A DNA stretch of 64,000 nucleotides from Oscillatoriales cyanobacterium (GCA_011390955.1 JAABRM010000020.1:44257-108256), one strand, 5' to 3'. Positions 1 to 8,331 are shown, numbered from the stretch's first letter. Numbers and translations are program-made. The notes: generated from the sequence alone by a model not told the origin.

Positions 1-738
1 GGGCAGCATTCCCCCGATTTAGTGCTGGCTTTGTTTTCCCAGGTTTTTGCCAGACCCCAACCGGACTGGCCCAGGCAAACTGTCGTCACCGGGTTTCCGT
101 TTTACGATCGCCCGTCCAATCAGGGGTTATCTGAGGAATTGAGAGAGTTTTTAGACAGCGGGCCGCCACCGATAGTGTTTACTTTGGGTTCAACGGTGGT
201 ATGGACTCCCGGTAATTTTTACTGGTCTAGCGCGATCGCCGCCCACCAGTTGGGCTATCGGTCAGTGCTAATGATGGGCCCTGGCGCGGATGTTGTCGAG
301 CCCAACCAATTGCCTGAAGGCGCGATCGCCGTCAATTATGCCCCCCACGGGCAAATTTTCCCCAGGGCGGCGGCGATCGTCCATCATGGCGGCATGGGAA
401 CCACAGGAGAAGCATTGCGATCGGGGCGGGGAATGCTGGTGGTTCCCCACAAGTACGACCAGCCAGAAAATGCAGCCCGCGTCGTCCGCCTGGGGGTCGC
501 CCGAATGCTCCCACCCCAACAATATACTGCGGAGTTGGTAGCCCACGAACTTCGACAACTGTTGTTTGAAGAACAATATGCCCAAAAAGCCGCTGCCATT
601 GGAGAAGCGATCGGGGCGGAAAATGGCGTAGAAACGGCTTGTGATGCGATCGCCAACCTTATCGGCCAGTACCGGAGTCGGAAACCCGCCAAATATTCCG
701 ACTCCCCCAATGATTCTCAGATCACATATTCCCCATAA
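1..738 (+). CDS. Glycosyltransferase family 1 (UGT/MGT-like), C-terminal part, 5' truncated by window edge
   Basis: The frame is open from base 1, so the gene begins upstream; the GTG at 22 is internal rather than a start. The visible 245 residues form the nucleotide-sugar-binding half of a GT-B glycosyltransferase. FTLGS opens the C-terminal Rossmann domain, and the HHGGMGTTGEAL stretch followed by PHKYDQPENAARV matches the UGT/macrolide glycosyltransferase signature that binds the donor sugar nucleotide. Such enzymes glycosylate lipids, carotenoids or secondary metabolites; the acceptor cannot be told because the N-terminal half is missing. The 3' end overlaps the convergent neighbour by 22 bp. 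Confidence 0.88.
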   Translation, partial: GQHSPDLVLALFSQVFARPQPDWPRQTVVTGFPFYDRPSNQGLSEELREFLDSGPPPIVFTLGSTVVWTPGNFYWSSAIAAHQLGYRSVLMMGPGADVVEPNQLPEGAIAVNYAPHGQIFPRAAAIVHHGGMGTTGEALRSGRGMLVVPHKYDQPENAARVVRLGVARMLPPQQYTAELVAHELRQLLFEEQYAQKAAAIGEAIGAENGVETACDAIANLIGQYRSRKPAKYSDSPNDSQITYSP

Positions 739-1784
739 ACTAAGCCCGTGGCCAGCCATGTTTTTTCTCCGAGTTTAAGGGTAACGGCGGCGCTGCCGGT
801 GAGTTCTTCAATAAAAGTATATTGCCGTTGTTGATTGTCGGGGACGATTAATTCTACTACCGACTCAAAATCAATTTCAATTAGCAATTGGTCTTGTTCA
901 TCAGCGGCGATAATTTGCAAGGCGCTGGGGGTTTGCAATAAGCGATCGCTAAATAATAGCGCCATAATTCCCGGCAACCTGGGGGGAATAACAGGCTGTT
1001 CCGACCAGTCCCAATTAATCTGTAAAGTTGCACCCAAAAACACTTTTCGCAATTGATGATTGACATAAATAAAAATATAGGGAAAGCCCCCTTGCGAATG
1101 GTCTTTGTTGGTGCGTCTGTCCAATACCAAAGTGATGGCGGTGCCATCAATGCAGGTGCCAAAAGCGACGAACCACTCCCAACCGATATCTTCCCCCCAG
1201 CGGAAGCGGCCAAAATTGCGATCGTGGTAGCAAAACCAGTTTGGGTGAATGGGAAACGATCGCCCACCAACGGATAAGTTTCCTCTCACCTGCAAGCCCG
1301 GTACTAATCCCCAGCCGATGAATCCACTGCCAAACGGTGAATTTTCCGTGACTAATAGGGGAGTGGCTGTAGCTGTCGCCGCCAATTCAATGAATAGCTG
1401 CGATCGCCGATCTTGTACTTCTAACCGCGTCTGGGTTCCGTTTACTTGCAATTCCATCCCTTGACCTTGCCAATGTACGGGTTCCGGGCTGATTTGACTG
1501 GGGTTCCACTCTTGGGAAAAAGTCGTTCCTAAGCTGGCAAAAGGGGTGGGAGGGCGACAGTCTGAGTCGAGAAAATCAGCGGGAATTGTGACTATAAAAC
1601 TGGTTTGAATTTCTCCAGTTCCCGGTCTGGCGATCGCCGTCAGATTCACGAGGACTCTAATCTGAGTATCAGGATCTAATAATACATAATGATACCAATC
1701 TTTCCAATCTAGGGGTGCGGTGGGATCGTCGAGAGGGATTCGCAGTTGTTCCACCCGGGCAAGTTTTTGTTCGTCAATGGTCAT
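717..1784 (-). CDS. Lipocalin-like AttH/CrtC-type protein (hypothetical)
   Basis: A soluble, beta-rich, tryptophan-rich protein of about 355 residues without a signal peptide. The segment CYHDRNFGRFRWGEDIGWEW resembles the conserved core of the AttH/CrtC lipocalin-like fold (hydroxyneurosporene hydratase and relatives), where a His-Asp pair and Trp residues line the pocket. Enzymatic function cannot be assigned. An ATG at 1838 is open but lies inside a palindromic intergenic repeat, so the ATG at 1784, preceded by GGATGA, is preferred. It lies downstream of and co-oriented with the gene ending at 1861. Its 3' end overlaps the convergent glycosyltransferase by 22 bp. The CrtC link is a motif-level inference. 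Confidence 0.62.
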   Translation of the reverse strand: MTIDEQKLARVEQLRIPLDDPTAPLDWKDWYHYVLLDPDTQIRVLVNLTAIARPGTGEIQTSFIVTIPADFLDSDCRPPTPFASLGTTFSQEWNPSQISPEPVHWQGQGMELQVNGTQTRLEVQDRRSQLFIELAATATATPLLVTENSPFGSGFIGWGLVPGLQVRGNLSVGGRSFPIHPNWFCYHDRNFGRFRWGEDIGWEWFVAFGTCIDGTAITLVLDRRTNKDHSQGGFPYIFIYVNHQLRKVFLGATLQINWDWSEQPVIPPRLPGIMALLFSDRLLQTPSALQIIAADEQDQLLIEIDFESVVELIVPDNQQRQYTFIEELTGSAAVTLKLGEKTWLATGLVYGEYVI

Positions 1785-1826
1785 TTTTTCATCCACACTT
1801 GAATATGACTCTAAAAAAAAGTGGAG

Positions 1827-1850
1827 TAGGGTGGGCAAAATTTGCCCACC
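1827..1850. repeat. TAGGGTGGGCA...TGCCCACC palindrome
   Basis: Member of a short inverted-repeat family seen also at 3626-3645, 5303-5322, 50662-50693, 58829-58856 and loosely at 58880-58945. It overlaps the spurious upstream ATG at 1838. Confidence 0.75.
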
Positions 1851-1860
1851 ACGCGATAAC

Positions 1861-3522
1861 TTATCGTTGTAGGGAACCGGGCTCGCTGAGAACGTCTTTA
1901 ATTGGCGGGATGGCGGGGTGGCGAGGTGGCGAGGTTGGGGCGGTTGGGGACACAGACGGTGCGGTAGATGCGATCGCCTGCAATGTCGTAGCTATCCTGG
2001 GGGAAACACAACTGATTCCCAAAACAATCTTGAGAAACCAAGCCTCCCCATCTATTCCTAATTGGTTCACCAAGTCCGCCGCCGAAGTCTGGGAATTAGG
2101 GATTGGGGAACCAGCAATATCCCACAACCACTGTTCCCAAAACTTGAGCAAACCCGCCCTAGAAGCCGGAGTCCCGACGGAATTGTGAAAAGCGGTAGCC
2201 GTCGCTTGACTGACAGCGATCCAACGGGGGACGGAGGCGGCGGCTAAACTCAAAACCCCATTTTTACAGAACCGGGTGAGTCGCAATCGATCCAGTAGCA
2301 TTCGACCTGGGGGGGTTTTGGCGTAGTCGTCCCCTTTTTGGGCGAAAATTAGCCATAATTCTAACACCAACCAACGAGCCGGAAGTAAGTCTAATTCTGG
2401 CAATCGCGTCCCTAAATGATAGCCAGCAACGCTGATGGTTTGGGGGGAAGGGACTGTCATTCCCGCGAAAGGGACTGTCATTCCCGCGAAAGGGACTGTC
2501 ATTCCCGCGAAGGGGACTGTCATTCCCGCGAAGGCGGGAATCCAAAGCCTATCGGCGGGGGTGGCTGGGTTTAATGGCTCAATTTTCTGGGTGGCGATCG
2601 CCTCTATATGGGAAGCAATTCGAGGCGATAATGACATCAATCCTAGGAGAAAATAACCCAACCAGCGATCGCTATCTGTTCCCAGTTTAGCCACAAATTC
2701 TGTAGCTAAAAATAATGGGGCGACGATGGGTTTAGCCGTTTCTGGGGCTTCTACGTCGCTTTCTACCAAACTCAACAGCCACCGTTCCCAAATATAAAGC
2801 AGACGTTGTTCCCGGCGATCGCCCTTGAGGACTTGACCGGACATCGATAAAGTTTCCGAAATCCAATCGGGTACTTTTGCCGTAGCCAGCACTGTCGATA
2901 CAGTGGAGAAAAAAGCAGTTTTTCGCAGTTGCGAGAGCAGTTTTAAACCCTTTGGGGTGCAGGTGTATTCTTCTCCTTTTTGGCTGATGGCTACTAATAA
3001 TTCTGCCACCAGCCAGCGAGAAGGAATGCGATCGAGGTCGTTCAATGCCGAAATCAATCCCCAGGCATTTTGGGTGGTTATGTCATAATAAATTGACGAT
3101 TTATTATCCGCTAATTCTCTCGATGGAAAGCTGATATTAACCAGATATTCTCTAGGCTTTTTCTCCGCAATTTCAGCTTTAATATTTAGGATAATCGCCA
3201 GAGGTTCTTCAAGTAATCCGGGAAATCTTAGCCAACTTTTAATAACCTGTCCTGGTTGCAGTTCTAAAGGTAGTTTTACCGTCACAGTTTGAGTGGCGTT
3301 TCCCGATGCCCCAGAACCCAGATAAATATAGTCAGGTTCCACCGGATTAATGGTGGCAAAAATCTCCCCGTTATCGGCGAGCCAATTATCTAAAACTGGT
3401 CGCACCAGTAGAGTTTCACCGCTACCATTATGCAGGGACAGTCTCAGCACCAGTTCACCGCCGGGGTGAATTTCAGCTTGGACCGGGGGGGACATTGCGA
3501 TCGGGTTTTTATCTTCGATCAT
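1861..3522 (-). CDS. Unrecognised protein with two internal repeats and an in-frame palindromic-repeat insertion
   Basis: About 553 residues, no signal peptide. Residues about 15-130 look like a beta-sandwich (VLRLSLHNGSG, LPLELQPGQ). Two homologous helical modules follow: around 160-235 (RIPSRWLVAELLVAISQKG) and 365-440 (LLPARWLVLELWLIFAQKG), each with a matching tail. Between them a tandem 21-bp DNA repeat (2449-2543) is read through as IPAFAGMTVPFAGMT-type sequence, so that part is probably a recent insertion rather than a domain. ATG 3522 is used; ATG 3495 is an alternative. It probably forms a unit with the downstream gene ending at 717. I do not recognise the family. Confidence 0.6.
   Translation of the reverse strand: MIEDKNPIAMSPPVQAEIHPGGELVLRLSLHNGSGETLLVRPVLDNWLADNGEIFATINPVEPDYIYLGSGASGNATQTVTVKLPLELQPGQVIKSWLRFPGLLEEPLAIILNIKAEIAEKKPREYLVNISFPSRELADNKSSIYYDITTQNAWGLISALNDLDRIPSRWLVAELLVAISQKGEEYTCTPKGLKLLSQLRKTAFFSTVSTVLATAKVPDWISETLSMSGQVLKGDRREQRLLYIWERWLLSLVESDVEAPETAKPIVAPLFLATEFVAKLGTDSDRWLGYFLLGLMSLSPRIASHIEAIATQKIEPLNPATPADRLWIPAFAGMTVPFAGMTVPFAGMTVPFAGMTVPSPQTISVAGYHLGTRLPELDLLPARWLVLELWLIFAQKGDDYAKTPPGRMLLDRLRLTRFCKNGVLSLAAASVPRWIAVSQATATAFHNSVGTPASRAGLLKFWEQWLWDIAGSPIPNSQTSAADLVNQLGIDGEAWFLKIVLGISCVSPRIATTLQAIASTAPSVSPTAPTSPPRHPAIPPIKDVLSEPGSLQR
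2449..2543. repeat. Tandem 21-bp ATTCCC-type palindromic repeat inside a gene
   Basis: Four tandem copies of a unit containing GGGACTGTCATTCCCGCGAA, the last completed by AAGGCGGGAATCC. The inverted ATTCCC(N8)GGGAAT layout is the same as that of widespread dRS3-type bacterial repeats. A further single copy lies at 5032-5053 in the polyprenyl synthase gene. The unit is a multiple of three, so the host frame is kept. Confidence 0.85.
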
Positions 3523-3625
3523 CTTGTTGACAATCTCTCTATTTGATGGTAAATTTGATGGTAAAATTTAGGGGGGCATAAATACAACTTTTTTAGGGGT
3601 TGCCAATCATCCTTAAATGAGGAAG

Positions 3626-3645
3626 TAGGGTGGGCATTGCCCACC
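3626..3645. repeat. TAGGGTGGGCA/TGCCCACC palindrome
   Basis: Short inverted repeat TAGGGTGGGCATTGCCCACC in the intergenic region between the gene starting at 3522 and the polyprenyl synthase; same family as 1827-1850. Confidence 0.75.
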
Positions 3646-3723
3646 ATGTTCTAATTAAAGAATTAAAAATTAAACATAATGTCTGAACACAACCCAGACT
3701 TAAAAAAGGCTACAAAAAAAAGG

Positions 3724-5451
3724 CTACAAATTTCGATAAATCACATAGTTAATTAATTCTTTCAGAAAGCGGCGATCGTGAACCGGGGTCTGCCATTTTT
3801 CACCGGGTCTGAGCGGAGTTTCTGGCTCCATAAAATCCAGACTGTCCAAAATATCGGCAGCTTTTTGAGCTAAAGATCGGGCAACGGCCCAGCCATGTTC
3901 GATGCTACCATACTGGCGCATTTGTTCCATAACAAATTCTACCTGTTCCGGAGTCTTTTCCGGTCGGGGAGTGGCGAGAATTTCCAACATTCGGCGGGAT
4001 TCGACCGGACTACTATGGGCGATCGCATGATTGAGCATCAAAGTGCGTTTTCCCTCGTAAATGTCTCCGCCAATTTCCTTCCCATAAGCCTTCATATCTC
4101 CCACCAAGTTTAATAAATCATCTTGAATCTGAAAAGCAATGCCTAAAATCATGCCAAACCGAGTAACTCCCGCCAAAGGTTCCACCAAATCTTGAGGATT
4201 AGCCGAGGAATTCCCCACAATCAAACCGATGCGACAGGGTGTCATAAAAGAATACCAACAGGTTTTTTTGACGCACATTTTAAAATAATCGCGATCGCTT
4301 AAATTGTCCGTATTTTCTGCCACCCAATCCAATTCCATCGCCTGTCCTTCCACCGATTGACGCGCCATAAACTCAATTTCGTGGAGTACATTCAGAGTTT
4401 TAGTAACCCCGATCGCCGATAAATTTTCCAGCAACAAACCCACAGCCAGTACATTGGTTGCATCCCCAACATTAATCGCCCGGGGAATCCCAATATTGTG
4501 GTGTAACGTCCCTTTTCCCCGGCGCGACTCTGACCCGTCCTCAATATCATCGTGAATCAGAAACGCATTGTGATACAGTTCCAAAGCCGCCGCCGTCGAT
4601 AGCGCCACCTGTCCCATGCCACCCACCGCCCGCGCGGCACTAATACACATGGTGGGGCGCAGCATTTTACCTCCCCGAAACGGGTAATCGAGCAACAAAT
4701 CATATAACGGTTCGTAGGAACCGATAACTTCTCGTCGCCTGTCAATAAATTCCTGAATTTTTGCCCCGATCGCGATCCGGGAGTCTTCTAATGCTTGGTT
4801 AATAATGGTTTTATCAAACTGGGCCGGGTAGGGGGTCGGGAGGGTCGCCTCTTCCACTTGAATATTTAAGTCTGCTTCCAGGTTCGCATCCTCCGGCAGA
4901 ATCGAACCCCGGTTATTTTTACCGTCGGGACTGCGATCGCGAAGCGTTGCGGATGCCACATCGCTGACTGCAATGGTGGCGGTTTGGGGAGTGCTGGCAA
5001 TGCCGATCGGCTGACTTGATGAGGGACTGTCATTCCCGCGAAGGCGGGAATCCACATCGCGAAGCGTTGCGGATGCCACATCGCCATTAGCCTCAGAAAC
5101 CGCGATCGTTTGGGGAACTCCGCACTGTAATTCACCAGCCGAGTCCGTTTCCTCAGTGCGGTGAAATGGCACAACAGACTTACCATTCCCACAGCCATTT
5201 TCCCCCAATTGCGCGTTCGCGAAGCGTTGCGGATGCAACATCGCGAAGCGTTGCGGATGCAACATCGAGGAAGTAGATTTTTCCAACTCTGGGGATACCG
5301 AGTAGGGTGGGCATTGCCCACCGAAACTTTTGACAGCAAAGAATCTAAAATCGATCAGGATTCCCACAATTATCAAATCAAACAGGATTCCCCAAAAGAC
5401 TAAATTGGATGGAGGGCTAAGACCGAGCCAATTTAACAGCAATTCAAACAT
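3724..5451 (-). CDS. Polyprenyl synthetase (geranylgeranyl diphosphate synthase type) with repeat-expanded N-terminus
   Basis: The C-terminal 370 residues are a trans-prenyltransferase that condenses isopentenyl diphosphate onto allylic diphosphates, feeding carotenoid, chlorophyll-phytol or quinone side-chain synthesis. The first aspartate-rich motif DDIED lies near residue 301, with the substrate-binding GGKMLRP upstream. The second motif, near 444, reads QDDLLN, with Asn where many family members have the last Asp. Residues 10-35 are a hydrophobic segment; residues about 45-205 are largely encoded by DNA repeats (5032-5053 and 4939-5267) and are low in conservation. Start: ATG 5451 (MFELLLNW) preferred over GTG 5493; neither has a clear ribosome-binding site. 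Confidence 0.85.
   Translation of the reverse strand: MFELLLNWLGLSPPSNLVFWGILFDLIIVGILIDFRFFAVKSFGGQCPPYSVSPELEKSTSSMLHPQRFAMLHPQRFANAQLGENGCGNGKSVVPFHRTEETDSAGELQCGVPQTIAVSEANGDVASATLRDVDSRLRGNDSPSSSQPIGIASTPQTATIAVSDVASATLRDRSPDGKNNRGSILPEDANLEADLNIQVEEATLPTPYPAQFDKTIINQALEDSRIAIGAKIQEFIDRRREVIGSYEPLYDLLLDYPFRGGKMLRPTMCISAARAVGGMGQVALSTAAALELYHNAFLIHDDIEDGSESRRGKGTLHHNIGIPRAINVGDATNVLAVGLLLENLSAIGVTKTLNVLHEIEFMARQSVEGQAMELDWVAENTDNLSDRDYFKMCVKKTCWYSFMTPCRIGLIVGNSSANPQDLVEPLAGVTRFGMILGIAFQIQDDLLNLVGDMKAYGKEIGGDIYEGKRTLMLNHAIAHSSPVESRRMLEILATPRPEKTPEQVEFVMEQMRQYGSIEHGWAVARSLAQKAADILDSLDFMEPETPLRPGEKWQTPVHDRRFLKELINYVIYRNL
4939..5267. repeat. Four copies of a GCGAAGCGTTGCGGATGC repeat within a gene
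   Basis: Copies at about 4939-4964, 5059-5084, 5219-5244 and 5243-5267 share GCGAAGCGTTGCGGATGC followed by (C/A)ACATCG. On the minus strand they are translated in two different frames, giving DVASATLRD twice and MLHPQRFA twice in the same protein, which shows that the DNA, not the peptide, is the duplicated unit. Confidence 0.85.
5303..5322. repeat. TAGGGTGGGCA/TGCCCACC palindrome inside a gene
   Basis: The same 20-bp inverted repeat as at 3626-3645, here embedded in the N-terminal coding region of the polyprenyl synthase. Confidence 0.75.
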
Positions 5452-5599
5452 TGATCGAGTACAGCTAGAAGGGCAGATCGAAGGGTTGACCACAGTTAAT
5501 CATAAACTGTAGAAAATGTTATAGAATGGTATAAAAGCAAAAACTTAACGGCTTGACACCCGGAACAAAACTCTTCTCTATTGGGAGACCTGTGACAAG

Positions 5600-5918
5600 G
5601 CAATTGGGTATATCCACCAGTTTTAAACTTCCTGAAAATAGCTCAGTAGAGTAGCTTTGCTGTCAAATAGGGCGAGTTGCGCCCGATTTTAAGCCTGTGG
5701 ACAGGGTGCTGCCGACAGTCCTGGATGAAGCAGGAAGCGAACTCTCTATTCTTCGGAGTAGTTAAAGTAGAACCAATTTTCTACAGTTTCGTACAACGGC
5801 AGATCACCACCGTTAAAATCGGATACATTTTGGCATTATTCATCATTGCCTAGTGCTAGACAGGCAAAGAAAGCCAATTGACAGTCTTTAGAGAGGCTAT
5901 CCCTAGGGATAGCCTCTT
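5600..5918 (+). ncRNA. Structured RNA candidate: solo TnpB-type omega RNA / IS200-IS605 right-end remnant
   Basis: A non-coding stretch dense in hairpins: CAGTAGAG...GCTTTGCTG (5644-5662), GGGCGAGTTGCGCCC (5671-5685) and CCTGTGGACAGG (5695-5706). These lead into CTGGATGAAGCAGGAAGCG (5721-5739) and a CTCTC/GGAGTAGTT hairpin (about 5742-5768). In one frame this reads GELRP...SWMKQEANS, like the C-terminal tail of cyanobacterial TnpB proteins, the part that doubles as the guide-RNA scaffold. No tnpB body is present. A perfect 12-bp stem at 5892-5917 may terminate the transcript. The alternative is an IscB-associated HEARO-type RNA. Boundaries are approximate and the family call is inference from layout and memory. 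Confidence 0.42.
5892..5917. terminator. Strong hairpin, probable bidirectional terminator
   Basis: AGAGGCTATCCC pairs perfectly with GGGATAGCCTCT, followed on the plus strand by TATTTCC. It could end the RNA candidate upstream on the plus strand and the pentapeptide gene (ending at 6051) on the minus strand. Confidence 0.6.
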
Positions 5919-6050
5919 ATTTCCATCAATCAATGACAAAAAACCCACCCCACCCACACCAGACAATGTAACCGGGTTTGATGATGGATTTCCACAATGG
6001 GAAATTGATCCCATCAACGGTAGAATAATTTGTCGCTGGGATTACCTTTG

Positions 6051-7199
6051 TTAGGCAATTCCTAACAGTTGCTTCTGGGCATCATCAAGTTTAGCCCCGG
6101 TGAGGTTCGCATTACTGAAGTTAGCCCCAGTGATGTTGGCTCCCCGCAGGTCCGCATTTGTCAGGTTGGCATTGGTGAAGTTAGCCCCAGTCATGTCGGT
6201 TCCTTGCAGGTCTGCATTTGTCAGGTCAGCACCACAGAAGTTAGCATAGCCAAGATAGGAATAGCTGAGATTGGCATAGCCGAGATAAGCGTAACAGAAA
6301 TTCGCGTAAGCCAAGTTAGCCTGGTTTAATTGGGCTCCAATTAGCTTCGCCTGACACAAGTTTGCAAAACTCAGATCCGCTTGGGTGAGAACCGCGTAGC
6401 TTAAATCGGCACAGCACAAATTAGCATAGCCCAGATAGGCATAGCCCAGATAGGCATAGCCCAGATAGGCGTGAGAGAGATAGGCGTAACCCAAGTTAGC
6501 CGCGCACAGGTTAGTGGCTCCTAAGTTAGTTCCACACAAGTAGGAAAAGCTCAGATCGATACCGCTCAGATTCATTTTGCTCAAGTCTACTTCCGGCAAG
6601 TAACTATTCGGAAAATCTCGCTTGCCAAAGTCATACGGAATCTTTATCTTTATGTAGCCTGGGGGTGTGGGGGCGCAGCCACCCTGTGGTTGTATGAAAC
6701 TAGACTGGTCAACATTCGGCGGGGTCGGTTGTGGCTTTTGTCCTTCTGAACCCTCACTGGGCTGGGTCGGCTTCTCGCCTTCATTTGAACTGTCATAAGG
6801 TTTCTCTTCCCACCAGGAGGGGGCTGCATCGCCAATCGAAGGCCATTCTAGCCATATACCGGGTTTATTGGTCAAACCCAGTTGACCGGGACGGCAAGAC
6901 TGGGAGCCTTCTTTGGCTGTGGTTCGCAAGTCCCCAACGGGGTTTGCCATTTCAAGATTAAATATGCTCCGGGCTGGGACGGCATTGGCTGGGCTTCCAC
7001 CGACGACAAAGTGCAATGTTCCTCTCGCGCCTTTGCTCAGATCGATTTGCGTGTTGGAGTCCGTATAGACAAACTCTTTTAAATCGGTATGGTAAACAAT
7101 CTCTTGATCGTTGGAGCGCTGAGAATTGCCATAGACAAAATAACCTTTGCCGTAAGTTTGGCTATTGTTAGTGACTGTCCTGAAATAAACTTTTACCAT
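6051..7199 (-). CDS. Pentapeptide-repeat protein with a beta-rich N-terminal domain
   Basis: About 382 residues. Residues 1-120 form an uncharacterised N-terminal domain (YFRTVTNNSQTYGKGYF), residues about 125-190 a Pro/Ser/Gln-rich linker, and about 205-375 roughly thirty A(D/N)LXX pentapeptides (YANLCCADLSYA, TNADLQGTDMTGA), which fold as a right-handed quadrilateral beta helix. It ends in the common cap GAKLDDAQKQLLG. The ORF extends to 7316, but ATG 7199 is preceded by AAGGAC at ten bases and is preferred. There is no signal peptide. The role is unknown; pentapeptide proteins act in protein-protein contacts or as DNA mimics, and nothing here selects between these. Confidence 0.82.
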   Translation of the reverse strand: MVKVYFRTVTNNSQTYGKGYFVYGNSQRSNDQEIVYHTDLKEFVYTDSNTQIDLSKGARGTLHFVVGGSPANAVPARSIFNLEMANPVGDLRTTAKEGSQSCRPGQLGLTNKPGIWLEWPSIGDAAPSWWEEKPYDSSNEGEKPTQPSEGSEGQKPQPTPPNVDQSSFIQPQGGCAPTPPGYIKIKIPYDFGKRDFPNSYLPEVDLSKMNLSGIDLSFSYLCGTNLGATNLCAANLGYAYLSHAYLGYAYLGYAYLGYANLCCADLSYAVLTQADLSFANLCQAKLIGAQLNQANLAYANFCYAYLGYANLSYSYLGYANFCGADLTNADLQGTDMTGANFTNANLTNADLRGANITGANFSNANLTGAKLDDAQKQLLGIA

Positions 7200-7975
7200 G
7201 ATTGAAGTCCTTAATTTTGAAAGGCAATAAAATATCGAAATCGCCGTCTCTGCGGAACTAGACTCGGTGACGTAACACCGCCATCGAAAGTCATCAAAAA
7301 TTAGCCCCCTCTCCAAACCGTCTGGTAGAGCGGATTTTTTGATATTAATAATCAGCCGAGTTGAAATTCAACAACATCGGCTCCCCTGCAACATAAAGCC
7401 ATGACACGACCGCGCCATCGCGATGCTGGATAGATAATATTGGCTAATTTTCGAGCGCAGGACTGTCTTCTTGAGTGGATTTTCAAGAGCGGTTCACGTT
7501 ATATAACTGTTGCACCCGATCTCAACTTAGATTAAGTTCCGTAGACCACCACAGATGCCGTTAAAGCCAGAAACTAGACGCGCACTACTGGCGATATGCC
7601 TCGCTCTGATTCCCCAAAATTAGTTCAGCGCTTAACCTAAGTTGGCAACTACCATAACAAATTTGCCGTTTTTTTGTCAACCAAGATACAATTTTTATTG
7701 TAAAGATTTATGAACCGGCAACAAACACCATCGAGAGCCTAAATTGGCCATATCTATAAATGTTGTGTCTCTGTGGTGTGTCCGAGAAATTTAAATGGCA
7801 AATGGCTGATTTATACCTCAAGATAAATGGGAGCAAACGCGCACCCTATTAATATCTATTAAAAAGATTAAAAAGCGATCGCCTACTTCTCCTCTAACCG
7901 GCGAAAATCTCTCTGGGCATAGCGTCCGCATAGCCTCCGCTTACCGCCCATCTATATTCCTCAAAATCTCAGACA
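7200..7975. other. Intergenic stretch without a recognisable gene
   Basis: About 780 bases upstream of the pentapeptide gene and downstream of psbN. Only short frames without coding character; HIP1 sites around 7876 and a GCATAGCGTCCGCATAGCC direct repeat near 7919. It presumably holds the pentapeptide promoter, but no clear -10/-35 pair was identified. Confidence 0.5.
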
Positions 7976-8009
7976 AAAACCACCCCCCCACTTGTGGAGG
8001 GGTGGTTTT
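7976..8009 (-). terminator. Terminator hairpin downstream of psbN
   Basis: AAAACCACCCC and GGGGTGGTTTT form an 11-bp perfect stem with A/T-rich flanks, lying 100 bases after the psbN stop on its strand. Confidence 0.7.
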
Positions 8010-8108
8010 GTGGGATCCCATCAGATTCGCCCATCCTTGGGGGAAAATGAGAATCTAGATGAAGAATTGTTACAAAAGTAAACTTGGCCAAAGGGGGCTG
8101 AACTTGGC

Positions 8109-8246
8109 TTAGTCGTCGTGGTCATCAAACGGGTCAGCCAACTCTTTAGCCGGTGGTCCAAAGGCGGTATAGATGGAAAAGGCGGCGATCGCAACCACAA
8201 TGACGGCAATGCCAATAATAAAATTAGTTTCCGGAGAGGATTCCAT
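8109..8246 (-). CDS. psbN: PsbN, photosystem II assembly protein
   Basis: A 45-residue reading frame. It opens MESSPETNFIIG, has one membrane helix (IGIAVIVVAIAAFSIYTAF) and the conserved tail GPPAKELADPFDDHDD. This is PsbN throughout: a thylakoid protein needed for assembly of the photosystem II reaction centre rather than a subunit of the mature complex. It is transcribed away from psbH, the arrangement conserved in cyanobacteria and plastids, with 85 bases between the two start codons. A strong hairpin lies downstream at 7976-8009. Confidence 0.96.
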   Translation of the reverse strand: MESSPETNFIIGIAVIVVAIAAFSIYTAFGPPAKELADPFDDHDD

Positions 8247-8278
8247 GTGATTAGATAGGTTATGAGAACTATTTCTTC

Positions 8279-8284
8279 TATAAT
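8279..8284 (+). promoter_or_regulatory. Candidate psbH -10 element
   Basis: A perfect TATAAT lies 47 bases before the psbH ATG in the divergent psbN/psbH spacer. No good -35 hexamer is visible at 17 bases, which is common for cyanobacterial photosystem promoters. Confidence 0.45.
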
Positions 8285-8331
8285 ATTACGAATCGTTAAA
8301 ACTTTCTGCGTACATTCATCAAAGGTGACTT

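Noticed and set aside
1784..1838. Upstream start at 1838 for the AttH/CrtC-like gene
   Set aside because: The ATG and the next codons come from a TAGGGTGGGCA palindrome found elsewhere in intergenic DNA; ATG 1784 is a better start.
5161..5512. Plus-strand ORFs opposite the polyprenyl synthase N-terminus
   Set aside because: They arise from the same repeats read on the other strand (REALRMQH) and lack start signals.
5725..5853. 42-codon ORF (MKQEANSLFFGVVKVEP...) in the RNA candidate
   Set aside because: No ribosome-binding site; its first codons coincide with the TnpB tail/scaffold segment, so it is better explained as part of the noncoding element.
7318..7400. tRNA-like D-arm (TCTGGTAGAGCGG) followed by a T-arm-like GTTGAAATTCAAC
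   Set aside because: The D-stem and acceptor stem do not pair and there is no anticodon arm at the right spacing.
8021..8215. 64-codon minus-strand ORF overlapping psbN
   Set aside because: Out of frame with psbN and without coding character; the true gene is the 45-codon frame at 8109-8246.
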